64,000 bases of DNA, from assembly GCA_025093555.1 (NCBI GenBank), contig JAIWNF010000005.1:806001-870000 (forward strand), in the 5' to 3' direction. Below are positions 25,612-37,889 of the stretch, one piece after another; positions within the stretch are counted from its first letter, which is position 1; each line of letters starts with the position of its first letter. The position numbers were made by a program, and so were the translations under genes. Under the pieces are notes generated by a model. That model saw only the letters and a list, made by a program, of their open reading frames with translations, made no database searches and was not told the origin of the DNA. The stretch comes from Circinella umbellata. Its lineage: Eukaryota > Mucoromycota > Mucoromycetes > Mucorales > Lichtheimiaceae.

Positions 25612-27520
25612 TTGCAAAAGTTGAGTTTATTGTATGAAAGTGTAAAAAAGCAAACAAATTTTTTAAATAGCTGTCAAAACCATGGCATATAATGCGGAGT
25701 TTTAGCTTTTCTTTGTTTTACAAGAAACTGTCATTTTGGAGAAGCACAAAAAGTACCTACCTAGACTTGCTTATTGTTCTAATCACTATTACACTTTTTT
25801 AATGATTAAAGGCTAAAAATAGTGTAAAAGTTACGCAATTTTTCAAACTATAAGACATCCTTGCTAAAATTTATTTTTTGCAATCTAGTAATAATACCCA
25901 CATAGACGATAAAAATTTAAATAGACATCATTTACTAAATATAGCAGACAGGATAGTATAAGTATACTATAATATAATATTTATATCTCTTTATGAACTA
26001 TTACGTCATATTGTTGCTTTCTTACCATAAACAAAAGCTATAATAACACATAACACATTATAAATATACTCATATATACAAAAGTGAATAATTCACTAGG
26101 TCTTGATCAAGATATTACAGCTTTTATAAAGTAAATGTGGATATATATAATCTTGCTAATTTCTGTAGGTACAATTAAGAAATTCAAAAACTTGTCACAA
26201 ACATCTAGTACTGATAATATGCCTAATATCTACGCGCTACGTTATTTTTTCTTAAAAAATAAATATGATATATATATATATATATATATAATTGGTTAAT
26301 AATGGCTGGATTAATCAATTATTTGATATATATTTTGTTATAAGAAACCATTTCTCTTGATTGTTGATTTTTTCATGAAATATCGATATACACTCTACGA
26401 CTCCTTTCGTTGCTAGCTATTCTCACAGTGCATTTATGCTGAAATAATACTGATTTTTATTTTTTATTACGTACATGTACTGGTTGACTGGACTGATTCT
26501 AATTTGCCAAAACATATCCCACTTTTGATTAATGAGCTTTATTACCTGTGTGCATCTATCAAACATAAAGTCATACGAAAAAGTCCCTTGGAACAAGGTT
26601 GCCTACGTACTGGATTAGAGCATGCTAAAGATAAAGCAACAGAAAAAAAAACAAGAGCCATTATCACACAAACATAATCTACAGCCTCAATATAAATATA
26701 CGTACGTATGACGTTTGGTACCACTTTTTAATCTATATACTATATAGTTTACTTCGTCTCTCTTCGTTATTGCAATCTTTGCTGTATAGTTACAATATAT
26801 ATATATATATATATACGTATCTTTATATGTATTAGTGATTTTTTAAGTATGTTTTATGGCTAGAAGAGAAAGTAACCATGATGTTCAATCGATAAAATAT
26901 GTTAAATGAGTATTTAGAAAGAGAATAGATGAATGGCGAGCAAATACTGAAAATCGTCATGTTACTACGATACCGTTTCAAAATTGGCGCGCCCCGAGTC
27001 AATTCTTAAAATATGTTTTCAGTATTTTATACAATACGTACTTATCATTATAACAAGGAAAAAATGATTGTTACAAATTGACCTTGTTTAAGATATATAT
27101 ATAATTATGTCACCATCGCCGTCAAGTGACTCATTATTTATATCCATGTATTTTATTTTTTTTATCAAGTATGGCTAATAAACTCTTCGCGTTACATAAA
27201 ACACAGTTCGGATTTGCCTAAAAATGCGATGAAATTGATGTCGTTTATAAAGTTACAAGGAAACTATACTACACCAAAGCACCGCCACAAGTGCAGCATC
27301 TGTTTGTCTGTAAAGGATACAATGTTAGATTTTCGGAATGTATTAAACAGTGTTATTATCGGGTCCAATAAACCACTATTTGGAAAAAGAAAGCTTTTAT
27401 GGAATCAAAACCCACGATTAACTTCGAAGCGGTGTGTGTATAAACGTCAATTTTTACAAGCTGAGCTCCATAGCAACCAATATATATACCTGGTACCCAG
27501 GAACAAAAAAAAAATACGAA
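25612..27520. other. intergenic, no gene seen
   Basis: About 1.9 kb between the divergent SUV3 and pseudouridine-synthase genes, very AT-rich. TA-dinucleotide runs lie at about 26270-26291 and 26796-26815. A 61-codon minus ORF at 26542-26724 and a plus ORF from 27214 have no recognisable motif; the latter overlaps the likely first exon of the next gene in another frame. Confidence 0.5.
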
Positions 27521-29137
27521 ATGATAAGACCTGTGCATCATGTGTCAGGTATAATAAAGTCTCACCATTCAGTATTATTACGACCATATGCATTCATTCG
27601 CCATTTTAGTCAACGCAAAAAACGTGATGGTAATGAACACCCGAAATGCCAAATAGAAAAAGGTAAAGTGTATTTTTTTTTTAAAAAAAAAGGAAAGTGT
27701 GTGTGGCGTTGAAACCTAGCTCTTTTTTTTTTTTGGAGTCTTCCTAAATATTCAAGATGGTTACACTGAATACAGGATTACGTCGAGTGGAACCATACTT
27801 TTATCATCATAGAATGCATACAAAGGAGCGTTGGAAAGATCGATCTATATTAGATGTATTTGTACAAGAATTTAGAAATCGAAGTCCAGATTATTATGTA
27901 ACGTAGATACTATATGATATTTAGAATATATACTGAAAAGAAGCTAATGATTGATTATATATTTGTATCACCCAACCATATCAGAAAAATGCTATAGAAA
28001 AGGGGTGGATAACAGTTAATAAAAACATAGTTTCTCCTGAAACTATTGTTCGTACGAATGATGTGATTAGACATGCTGAACATTTCCACGAGACACCTAT
28101 CACAGCTCGTCCCTTTTGTATTATACATCATGATGATGACTTATTGGTGGTTGATAAGCCAGGAGGTATACCAATGCATAGTAGTGGACGATATCGTTAC
28201 AATTCAGCTGTAGAAATTTTAAAACAGGCACTTAATATACCACGTCTATATCGTAAGGTTCTTTTTTTTTTTCCTTGATATAATTTTTTTTATGGATTAA
28301 TATAAGCAAAATGATCCTCATCTTAATTCTCTTCCTATTCCATGGCATCTACTTATAGCGATCAATCGTCTGGATCGTCATACATCAGGCCTCGTAATTA
28401 TGGCATTAACACCAGAAAGAGCCACCGAGATTTCTCAAGACATTGAACGTCGTATGGTACAAAAAGAATATTTATGTCGAGTGCAAGGCGAATTTCCTCC
28501 AGGGTAGTATTATAATAATAATTGGAACCACAATAAATGAAGGTATTCTAATCATAACAAACTTTGTTATTATGACTATATTTTTTATAGAAAAATTGTA
28601 TGTGATGCTCCTATTAAACCAATTTCATTTAAACTGTCCTTACATTATGTTCATGAGGATGGTAAACTGTGCATGACCGAATTCGAACGAATAAGTTATA
28701 ATGGACAAACAAGTGTTTTGAAGTGTCGACCACTGACAGGACGAACTCATCAGATCAGAGTCCATCTACGTTATTTGGGATTTCCTATCGCCAATGATCC
28801 AATGTATAATTTCGCACCAGTAACACCATGGTTACCGCCACCTATGACATATATGAGTAATTCAAAGGCAGATCAAGTTGTACAGCATTTACTCAACAGG
28901 ACCTGTTATGAACAACAAGAAGTTCAAGATGACACGGATAATAGTAATAGCAGTAGTGGTAATGATGTTTGCCTTGAATGTAGTATGCTTCTACCTGAAG
29001 AGCCAACATCAAAAACCAATTTTGGTATATATCTTCATGCTTGGCGTTATCAAGGGAAAGGGTGGGATTATAAAACCAAATACCCTAAATGGGTTCATGA
29101 ACCGTTTCATGATTCTATTGTTCCGGCATACATGTAA
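27521..29137 (+). CDS. RluA-family RNA pseudouridine synthase (Rib2/Pus8/Pus9-type), apparent frameshift near the N-terminus
   Basis: Core exons 27739-27897, 27985-28257, 28307-28503 and 28591-29137 encode the catalytic domain. It shows GLRRVEPYFYHHRMHTKERW, an S4-like RNA-binding segment, HDDDLLVVDKPGGIPMHSSG, the catalytic motif INRLDRHTSGLVIM with its Asp nucleophile, and LTGRTHQIRVHLRYLGFP. From the ATG at 27757 this reads 385 aa. An upstream exon 27521-27662 (Arg-rich, RHFSQRKKRDGNEHPK, like a mitochondrial presequence) splices in phase to 27739 and continues VFLNIQDGYTEYRIT. That frame stops at about 27810, while the conserved core is in another frame. Family proteins make pseudouridine 32 in cytosolic or mitochondrial tRNA. 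Either the start is internal, or 27760-27790 carries an indel. The in-frame core is secure; the N-terminus is not. Confidence 0.82.
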
Positions 29138-29208
29138 ATAATGAAATAAAAACAGTATTAAATAAATATACATATAATCCAACCTTTTATTTATGTACAT
29201 AATACGTA

Positions 29209-30790
29209 TAGTCACCGCTCGCTATAACGATATTCGATATAACGATAGGGTTTTGGGGTTCAAGACAGATTAAGCGGGGAAATATCGTTAATTTTATATA
29301 ACGATATCCGATAGAGTTTTGGCAAAAATATCGTTAAGGTGCATCCTGATTTAAACCGTCATTTTTCGAAAATTGAGATATTTTAAACACCCGACAGGTA
29401 ATCATACTGCCACCAATGAGACTATCAAAATTCTGCTGGCCATAGATAAGTCTGTGAAATACTATAGAAATTTATTATATATTTTATAAAAAATAGGATA
29501 AAAAGAGATGATAGTGCATGTGTGTATAATGTTGAGAAATATGCAGTAATTTCTCTACTCTTTTTCCTTTTTCCTGTTGCTTGGTTTCATAGTACCATTT
29601 GATATTTCTGATATTTCCCCAATATTTTCTGTCAGAACCTGGTTCTATTTCTTTTTATTAAAAATGGTTAGGTGGATGGGGTTATAACTTTACTTGGTTG
29701 CTATTCAACAAGAGCCTGGAAATGATTGGAATCTTTTTCGGTATAGATGATAGTATTTACATGTAATGAATATTTGAAAACAACTATTTTTCGAGTTTTA
29801 TTGTTGTTCTTATATCTATTTGTTTTTTATTGAGTAAACGGTAATATAAGTCAGAGCACGAACCTTGTGTAACCATAATTCATCCACTTTTATAGGTTAC
29901 ACACTGTTTATCCCTTTCTCGAATTATTGGCGTTACTTAGTAAAATATCATATTTTGACAAAACTTTGACGTAACAAATCTCAATGGAAAATGACTTTTT
30001 CTAAAAACTGTTCCGTAACATCTCTTCAGAATACTTAAATTAACATATATTACGGCTCAAAAAGTTTATAGCTTCATTTCTGACATTTTTTTGTCAATTC
30101 TTATTCCACCCCATATTTTGACGGTTAAGTCAGGATGCACCTTATATCGAGAGGACAAATCATATCTTTATTTTTTTTAAAAGGAAATAATACTAGTTTG
30201 ATGGGCAATTTTTTATGTTTTTACTTTAGTTTTTAAATATTTTTGTGAAGAGTTTGAACATCAAATTTATCTTCAGGCATCGCCTTTTCCAAAAAAAGAA
30301 AAGCCAGTGATATGCTGCTTCTTCTTCTTTCTTTTCAAAATCAGATTTTTTTTATTATACTAACTTTGCAAGTCGAACTTGTTCTTGTCATTTTGAATGT
30401 CTTTATAAACAATAGACAGTTTTTTGATGCTGATTATAGAAGTACAACACTCGCATTTTTTTTCTTATAAGGGATTGACATTAATTATATGTGACGATAT
30501 GATTTTAATTCAGTTAGAAGGAATATCTTAAGGAATATTTGAAAATAAACACTGTACGTACAAAGAAAAAAAGATCTATTTTATTTTTATAGCTTAGTTA
30601 CAGTACGAATGATATAATGTGTTTAGGGTTCTCTTCTTTTTGTAAGATATATACATGTGAGGCCAAGTACATAAGGATAGAATTTTACCCGATCATTGCA
30701 GCTCGGATCATGAATTCGATATAACGATAATTCGATATAACGATGCACTTTTGGTCCGACGGGGTGTATCGTTATATCGAGCGGTGACTG
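29209..30790. mobile_element. TA-flanked inverted-repeat element (pogo/Tc1-mariner-like, non-coding)
   Basis: The ends are imperfect inverted repeats: left YAGTCACCGCTCG then CTATAACGATA; right end, reverse complemented, CAGTCACCGCTCGATATAAC. Both are flanked by TA, the target duplicated by Tc1/mariner/pogo transposases. ATTCGATATAACGATA-type subterminal copies occur just inside both ends. CAGT-starting termini with CTCG...TATAACG resemble pogo/Tigger-type ends by general knowledge. Total 1582 bp, of which 806 bp plus one TA is a second insertion, leaving about 774 bp. No transposase ORF is present, so it is MITE-like or internally deleted. Confidence 0.8.
29337..30142. mobile_element. nested 806-bp TA-flanked inverted-repeat element
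   Basis: Termini are inverted repeats of about 24-25 bp beginning AGGTGCATCCTGA and ending with an ACCGTCA block on both sides, flanked by TA duplications at 29335-29336 and 30143-30144. Removing it and one TA rebuilds TATCGTTATATCGAG, the same 15-mer found at the right end of the host element (30767-30781), so it inserted into an internal copy of that motif. No ORF over 60 codons lies inside. It has a different terminus from its host, so it belongs to a separate family. Confidence 0.8.
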
Positions 30791-30835
30791 TATAGTATAT
30801 TCATATTATTAAGAACATTATTATTATCATTATCG

Positions 30836-33800
30836 CTATAATCCTAACTCGTCAAATAAGTCATCTGTTGTCATTGCAAGAGTGCTACCAAATGTTTGTG
30901 ATTTTTGCCCCTCATCTTCTGTGGTTGTCATTTTGTCATTCATACTACGATTCATACTATGTGATAATTCTGTAGTATAATCCAATGACATCGGTTTAAC
31001 GCTTTCTTTTCCTTTATCAGCTTCAGCATCTTCATGATCCTTTCGGTATATGACTCCTAATCCATCGTCCGTTGCATCGCTGTCATTTCCATCATCATTC
31101 TCGTTGTTATCAAGCACATGCTGATTAGTTAATAAAGAATAATTATTTGAAGGGAGCGGGTGATTATCAAAACTGGAATCTCGGGTCTAAAATTCACAAA
31201 TATAATGTAAGACATATTTAGTAATAATGGGGGAAACCCCCCCATACACGGGTAACTTTACTTACACTAGCTTGACCAGCACGACGAGTAGTTGTTGTAA
31301 CATTTTCAGAGTTTTCATTATCTAATACAAGATGAACTAATCCTTTTTCCATAGTATAGTCCTCATTGTCGTCATAAGAGCCACCAAAGCTTTTCATGGG
31401 TGATTTCCATCTGTCACGTTCGTATGTTGATTCTTGTCTTGTGTTTAATTTTTGTTCTACTGAACCAATACACATCAAATTATTATCACCATCCTTATCA
31501 TCGTTATGTTCTTTATAACTTTCAGAATAAAAATTCTCTGTTTGAGAGGATTTAGCTGTTCTTTGCTTATTAGATTTTGTTGGTATATAGGAATCGTCCA
31601 AACTGTTCTCATTATCGGACTCATTGTATGTTTTAGGCTTGGTTGTTCCTCGAGAACTTCGTTTCCTAGCAGTGAGCATTTTAGAGTCCATAAGCATAAA
31701 ATCTTCTTTTTCCTCAGCATCTTCCTCTTCTTTTATTTTTCGCTGTTTTCTTGTTGTTGTTGTTGTCTTTGCTTTTTTAGAATGGGTCTTTTTCGGTAAC
31801 TCTGTCTCAGATACTAGACTTTCTTCATCTAGATCCGTATCACCTGTAGAACGTTGTTGTGTTTTCCGTTTCTTTGGTGCTGCAGGAACAGCAGCATCAG
31901 AATTAATTGTATCTGTATCCTTTTTCTTCCCTCGTTGCTTTGTAGCCTTTGGCTCTTTTTCGGCTGCCCCTGGTTTATTCCAAGGTAAACACCGAGGACC
32001 AGCTAATGGTTTTAACGTAGTGTTGGATGTGGATTTTGGTGAAATCTTCCTCTGTACTGATTCTGTTGATACATCATTAAAAGACGGTTTAATGTCAACA
32101 ATGTCAAAAGAAGCGTTATTTGTTGAGATCTTCTCATTATCAGGAACAAGTGCTTGAAACTCTATTGTTGATTTAGGCGGAGGTGACATGTGTGGGTTAT
32201 CCTTTTCTGAATGAGTTACTATTGCTACTGTATCTTGATTATTAAACTTATTCGCCGATTTTTCTCTTTTGCTTAACTCGCGAAATTTGTTGTTAGTTGT
32301 AGTTGATGGAGGGGACGGACGTTGCGAACGAGACGATATATATTCAAATTCATCAGCATTCACCATAAAACGTAATAGCAATGATGTACAATGTTTGCAT
32401 TTGCCGTATTTTCCAACCGGGCATGAGCACCATCCATCTTTGAATTCTATATAATAACACGCACGCACGACAACCAAAGAAAAAAAATATGTGAAATAGT
32501 TCTGATTGTATACATCTTTCCTTTTCTTTGTATTATAATCAGGCGAGTTATCTATATATACTTACCAAGCTCCCCCTTTTCTGATTTGGATACAATAGTA
32601 ATAACTACATTATAAGCGTCTTTGGAAGATCCGTGTGCTTTTGCCCAAATATCAATACTATCTTTGTCTCCAGCTACATTCATTTGATCCAATGTATTTA
32701 AAATATCTTCTCCTCTTGAAAAAGCACCTTTATTATTGATATACTCCCGTACAATATCATGATGAATACGATCTGCAAAACTGTTACGGAGATCTGAAAT
32801 CTCATGATCTTCAAGTTGTGATGGTAAAGAATACATATTTTGCTCTTCATTATTATTATCGAATGACATAGATTGTTGTTTCTCTGATGATGATTTTTCT
32901 ATGCTGATACGCTCTTCAGCAAGACTTTCCATTTGAGTTTTCCATGATTGGAACACTTGAGTATTCTAGAAATTACAATATAACTGTTATTACTGATAAT
33001 AATTAAATAGTTAAAGTTCCATTTTTCATTTTTACTCGCGTTTTTATTATTGTTTTTTCCATTCTTACAGAGGCAGAAACACTGTGCCTTATAGTGCCTT
33101 GAAATATTTCTTGAAAGGTTAATTTGTTACTTATTGACTTATAAAGTAACGGGGTCAATATCTTCTCTTTATCAGATAACTTGTTATCACTATATATCAA
33201 CATTTACGTAATGAAGTTGATTATATATATAGTCGAGTTAATTACTATTCAGATAATATAGAGTAACAGTAAAACGTACATCAAAAACGGTGGTATTTGT
33301 CGTAAGGTATCTATGGGAACTTTTTCAGATTCTCTTTGTAGCAATCCTAAACTAAATATCCATATACAAAACATATTTAAGAAAAAAAAAGGTGAACACT
33401 CCATAATATAATGTTATAATAATATTAACAAACAAAAGGTAAATGTTGTTTACAAGTCACCCTTCCAAATGACACGGCTTTTTTGAACCAATATTTCTTG
33501 AAGATAAAATTGACGCATCTTGGAAAAATATTTCAAAGGTAAGTCATGGTGGTCCAATCCAGAATCTCCTCGGCACCAACTGATCATGAATGATCCAGAG
33601 ATACTTAAGCCATGAAGATGTTGAATACTATTTTATAATGATTTTAAATATTAATAGAATCTATATTCAAATGACACGAGTATTGTCCTTATAAACAACC
33701 AAGTGAATATAACCTCTTTTTTTTAAGTTACCATGCTATTTTATCAATGATTGACTCTGGCTCCATGGTTGTATAATCGCGTGTGTAGAGATAAATAAGA

Positions 33801-34832
33801 CAATCAGAGCCTAATTGTTCTAGATATTGATTTGTCCTGTCTCTATGTCGTTGTAATTGTATATTCTGCCTATAAATTCAATTATTTATATTAATTTGTT
33901 AATGGTATATAAATAAATATATAAATAAACTTACATTTGTCCTTGTTCACCTGGGATGCCTTTGTAGAGTTTATTTTCATCAGCAATAAGAATAACTGTG
34001 CTATTATTAGAAATTAAGAAATAATATTAATGGAATGCTATAACTTTGGTTACAAAAAGAGAAAGAAAATTCTAGAACATATTATTTTTATTACCCTGGA
34101 AGAGATAATTGTTTTGTAACATCTGCCCATCCATGAATAGCCGCTTCCACAGCACCATTCAATATAAAGCCAACAGTATTTTTCTCCACACAAAGAGAAC
34201 GCGTTACATTGATAATAAGCGCCCTTTTCCCAAAAGTTTGATCTGCAATACAGAATGGTTCCATATACTCGGTAACTCTGTCGACTTTCATCATCACTTC
34301 ATTATTCTCTTGTAAATTATTATTAAACGCGTCCAAGTGAAAATGCGTCAAGCAACGCTTTAACCATATATTCCGTTCTTCGTAATCTGGATCGAGTCCC
34401 ATGGCCCAACCCGATAATAACTTTGTTTGAACAGGTGTTGTAGGAAGAACAAGGCATTTCATATTTAAACTTCCTCGTTTGCTATGTATGAATCGTACTA
34501 GATTTTGGTGTTTTCGGATAGGACATGGTTGCATGAAATGAACTGCTAATTTTTTATCGTCCTAACATCCATTGAAAAAATTTAATTGACATTTTTTATA
34601 TGACTTTTACAAGTTGTTAAATAATTATGCAAAAAAAAAAAAAAGTTTATTTACTTACGGCTTCCATTTGTCTAATGATTCGGTGACCTAGTTCACGCAC
34701 ACGAAGGGTATCTAAATCGTCAATGACATCCGGACAATATAATACATGAGATTTGGAGAGATAAGTATGATAGTAAATGGCCGCAATGGAAGGTGTTGTT
34801 TGTAGCCAAAGAATATTATGATCGTGAGCCAT
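30836..34832 (-). CDS. large uncharacterised SWIM zinc-finger protein
   Basis: Ten exons on the minus strand (34832-34659, 34561-34095, 34000-33935, 33869-33732, 33627-33461, 33346-33280, 33189-33069, 32965-32566, 32446-31266, 31186-30836) sum to 3132 nt, about 1043 aa, with every junction in phase. Residues 1 to about 530 look folded but match no family I know. A SWIM-type zinc finger follows (FKDGWCSCPVGKYGKCKHC, pattern CxCx8CxH) at about 540, then some 500 aa of disordered Lys/Ser/Thr-rich tail with basic patches (KKRK, KKAK, RKQRK), probable nuclear signals. SWIM fingers bind DNA or protein and occur in Shu2/Sws1, MEKK-type E3s and MULE transposases. No DDE triad was recognised, so a domesticated transposase is unproven. 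The start is uncertain: no acceptor precedes it, but an upstream exon cannot be excluded. Confidence 0.75.
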
Positions 34833-35838
34833 ATATAAGAAAATGAGTGTAAGAATAGAGCAAAAAAAATTAGAGAAATGATGCGCAAGGAAATAGGTTG
34901 GAGTGACACAAAAATGTATCTTTTTTCCTTCTTATGTAAGGTTCCTTGTATGATATGAATAAATAGTAATTTCTGACATCCATACATAGCAATGTAGCTC
35001 CTGAAGACGCATATTCATCTAAAACATACATCCAATTTATGATGTATAATTCAAACCACAATGAGATGTTAAAGAAATTGTTCTATTCATGGAATATATC
35101 TATATTGAAACATAACCCGGTTGACAAAGCAAATTTCTGCTTATGTGTGTAAATGCACCGAGTCTCATTCTCTGTCATTTAATAATTCAAGAGTAAAATA
35201 TCGTGTTTTGACCTTTTTTTCTTTAGTACAAGCTAGCAATAATTACAAAATATTAATTTTTACGTAAGTGAGATCGAAATCCACATGAGCGAAGTCTGAT
35301 TATTATAACAACCCACGGTACGTAAAATAAATATTTGTATAAATTATTATCGTTTATTTTAGAACCAAATAGAAGCGAATAAAGATGTTGATATTTGATA
35401 TGAAACGAATAATATATATAATAACATCATGTAACATGATGATCTTAATATATTTTTGCAAATGGCAAAACAAATACCCTGTTATTTCGTGTTATTAAAG
35501 AAGAATTGACATATTATCCTATCATGACGACAACACATCAAGAAAACTGTAACTGATTATCCATTTTACGACTCCATAAAATCAACTTCTGTATTAATCA
35601 TATATTGTTAAAAGTACGTGGACGAAAATTATATGTAAAGCTTATATTGATTGCATAAAAGAAAATTCAAGTGGGAAAATGAGCTTGGTCATTGTGTTTC
35701 AACCAGCTCTTGGATCGGAGCAAAGGCACCATTTCGCATTACAAATGTTATTCCCATATTTTACATAAAAGGTCCAACTCCACACAAATTTATTTATTTT
35801 TTCTTGCTTTTTACTCCACACTTTTTTTTATATACACA
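34833..35838. other. intergenic region upstream of thiolase
   Basis: About 1 kb between the divergent SWIM and thiolase genes. The reading frame of the thiolase is open upstream to about 35692, but that stretch is C/Y/F-rich and looks like leader DNA. A minus-strand ORF at 34870-35061 (YVLDEYASSGATLLCMDV) could be an extra 5' exon of the SWIM gene, but I found no matching acceptor. Confidence 0.45.
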
Positions 35839-37447
35839 ATGCCATACAATCTTCCTTACCCCATTCCCCTTGCTCCTGCACCTGAAGCTCAAGTTACCAA
35901 GGTTGGTGTCAAGTCACCTGAAGACGTTGTTGTAGTTTCTGCTCTTCGTACCGCTTTGACTAAAGGTCGTAAGGGAGGTTTCAAGGATACTTTGGCTGAC
36001 CGTAAGTTTTACATAATATTTTATTGTTCTGTGTGAAAAACAAAAAAAGACTTACATAAGTCTAACATTCTTTACTATTCTATATTATTATTAGAACTCG
36101 TTCAATATGTCCTTAAGGCCACTATTGATCGTACTGGTATTGACCCCAAGTTGGTTCAGGACATTTGTGTTGGTAATGTCGATGCCCCTGGTGGTTTAGC
36201 TACACCTGCTCGTATGGCTGCTTTAGCTGCTGGTTTCCCAGAAACTACCTCAGTTAGCACCACTAACCGTCAATGTTCTTCTGGTTTGCAAGCCTGTGTT
36301 ACCATTGCTTCAGCTATTCAAGCTGGCTTGATTGACATTGGTATTGGTGCTGGTGTCGAATCCATGAGTAGTGATTACTATAAGCGTGATCGTTTAATGT
36401 CCAAGAAGATTGCCAAGGAATTAAAGCCTGCTGGTGATTGTCTTGTTCCCATGGGGTAAGAAAAAAAGACATATTTTGGATTTAGAATTGTGGAAAAAAG
36501 AGAGAATTGAAAACCTGTCAAAAAAAAAAAAGGAAAATTTAATTGACTATTTTAAATTGGCTTTGTTTTTTTACTTTAGTATCACTTCAGAAAATGTTGC
36601 TGAAGACTATGGTTTAACTCGTTTGGCACAAGATGAATTTTCTGTTGAATCACACAAGAAGGCTGCTGCTGCTCAAGCTGCTGGTTATTTCAAGGAAGAA
36701 ATTGTTCCCATCATGGCTACTATCTTGGATAAAGATGGTGAAAATCCCAAGGAAATTCTTGTTGACCAAGATGAAGGTATTCGTGCCAATTCCAGTGTTG
36801 AAAGCTTATCTAAATTAAAGCCTGTCTTTAAAAAGGATGGTTCTACCCACGCTGGTAATGCTTCTCAAATTTCAGATGGTGCTGCTGCTGTCTTGTTGAT
36901 GAAACGTAAGACTGCTTTGGCCCTCGGTTTGCCTATTATTGGAAAGTATGTTACTGCATGTACTGTCGGTGTACCACCTCATCTCATGGGTATTGGTCCA
37001 GCTTATGCTATCCCTGTTGCCGTTGAACGTGCTGGTTTGAAATTGGATAATGTCGATATCTTTGAAATCAATGAAGCCTTTGCTTCTCAAGCTCTTTATA
37101 CCGTTCGCGTTTTGGGTATTCCAAAGAATAAGGTTAACCCTAAGGGTGGTGCTATTGCTATTGGCCATCCTCTCGGGTAAGTTGAATAATTATTATTGGG
37201 AAAAGAAAAAAAAGTTGGAGGAACAGAAGAATGAGAGAGTATAGATGCGAGCAATTGGGACGAATTATGTATATAATATATAATTAACATATTTTTGACA
37301 CATTATTATAATAGATCTACTGGTGCTCGTCAAATTGCTACTTTGTTCCCTGAATTGAAGCGTACAAAATCCCGTGTTGGTGTTACCAGTATGTGTATGG
37401 GAACTGGTATGGGCATGGCCTGTGTATGGGAGAATGAACAATTGTAA
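35839..37447 (+). CDS. POT1: 3-ketoacyl-CoA thiolase (ACAA1/POT1 type)
   Basis: Four exons (35839-36001, 36095-36455, 36580-37176, 37315-37447) sum to 1254 nt, or 417 aa, the usual thiolase length. Motifs: the nucleophilic Cys in NRQCSSGLQA (about residue 114), NEAFASQ, GGAIAIGHPLG (catalytic His) and the C-terminal Cys in SMCMGTGMG. Sequence around the active Cys is of the peroxisomal ACAA1/Pot1 type. The enzyme performs the last step of fatty-acid beta-oxidation, cleaving 3-ketoacyl-CoA with CoA to acetyl-CoA. The N-terminus (MPYNLPYPIPLAPAPEAQ) shows no clear PTS2 nonapeptide, and the C-terminus EQL is not a standard PTS1, so compartment is uncertain. Codon use is more C-ending (GTC, ACC, CGT) than its neighbours, suggesting high expression. 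Confidence 0.94.
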
Positions 37448-37889
37448 AAAGATTAACTTCCCCTTTTCCCTACCTATTTTTATCTTTCATCCATCTAAAC
37501 ACCTTGTAAATTATTACTACTATAAACTATCTTTGTATACTTTTTTTTTCTATAACAATTAAACAATATTCCAAATCTCAAAAGAAATTTATAAATATAA
37601 GAGGAGTTTTCTTTATCCGGATTTATCATGTTAATTAACAGTTAACTTCTTTCTTTCTGAATAACTCGTTGAGCGGATATTTAAAAAGTGTGTGAATAAG
37701 AAGCAAAAAAAAGTGACAAGTATGTATTTTGTGTGGAAAAAAAATATATAATATATATAATATAATACGTAAGCAACAACAAAAAAAGTTTAAACATCAA
37801 AAGGGTTAAAAGTAACAAGGGAAAGAAAGAGAGAAGAATAATATATTTAAATGGTAGATATGGAAGGAGGAGGAGGGGAAGGAAGAAAC
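37448..37889. other. convergent intergenic region
   Basis: About 440 bp between the tail-to-tail thiolase and MGA2-like genes. It has AT-rich probable 3' UTRs with a TA-repeat stretch at about 37744-37766 and nothing coding. Confidence 0.5.

Noticed and set aside
27214..27609. 131-codon basic ORF
   Set aside because: Lys/Arg-rich reading of A-rich DNA. Its 3' part overlaps the likely first exon of the pseudouridine synthase in another frame.
29209..30790. coding transposase inside the TA-flanked elements
   Set aside because: No ORF over 60 codons in either element on either strand.
31506..32157. plus-strand ORFs opposite the SWIM gene tail
   Set aside because: Shadows of the Lys/Ser-rich minus-strand exon; no independent motif.
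34870..35061. extra 5' exon of the SWIM gene (YVLDEYASSGATLLCMDV)
   Set aside because: Plausible composition, but no acceptor lies just ahead of 34832 to join it in frame.
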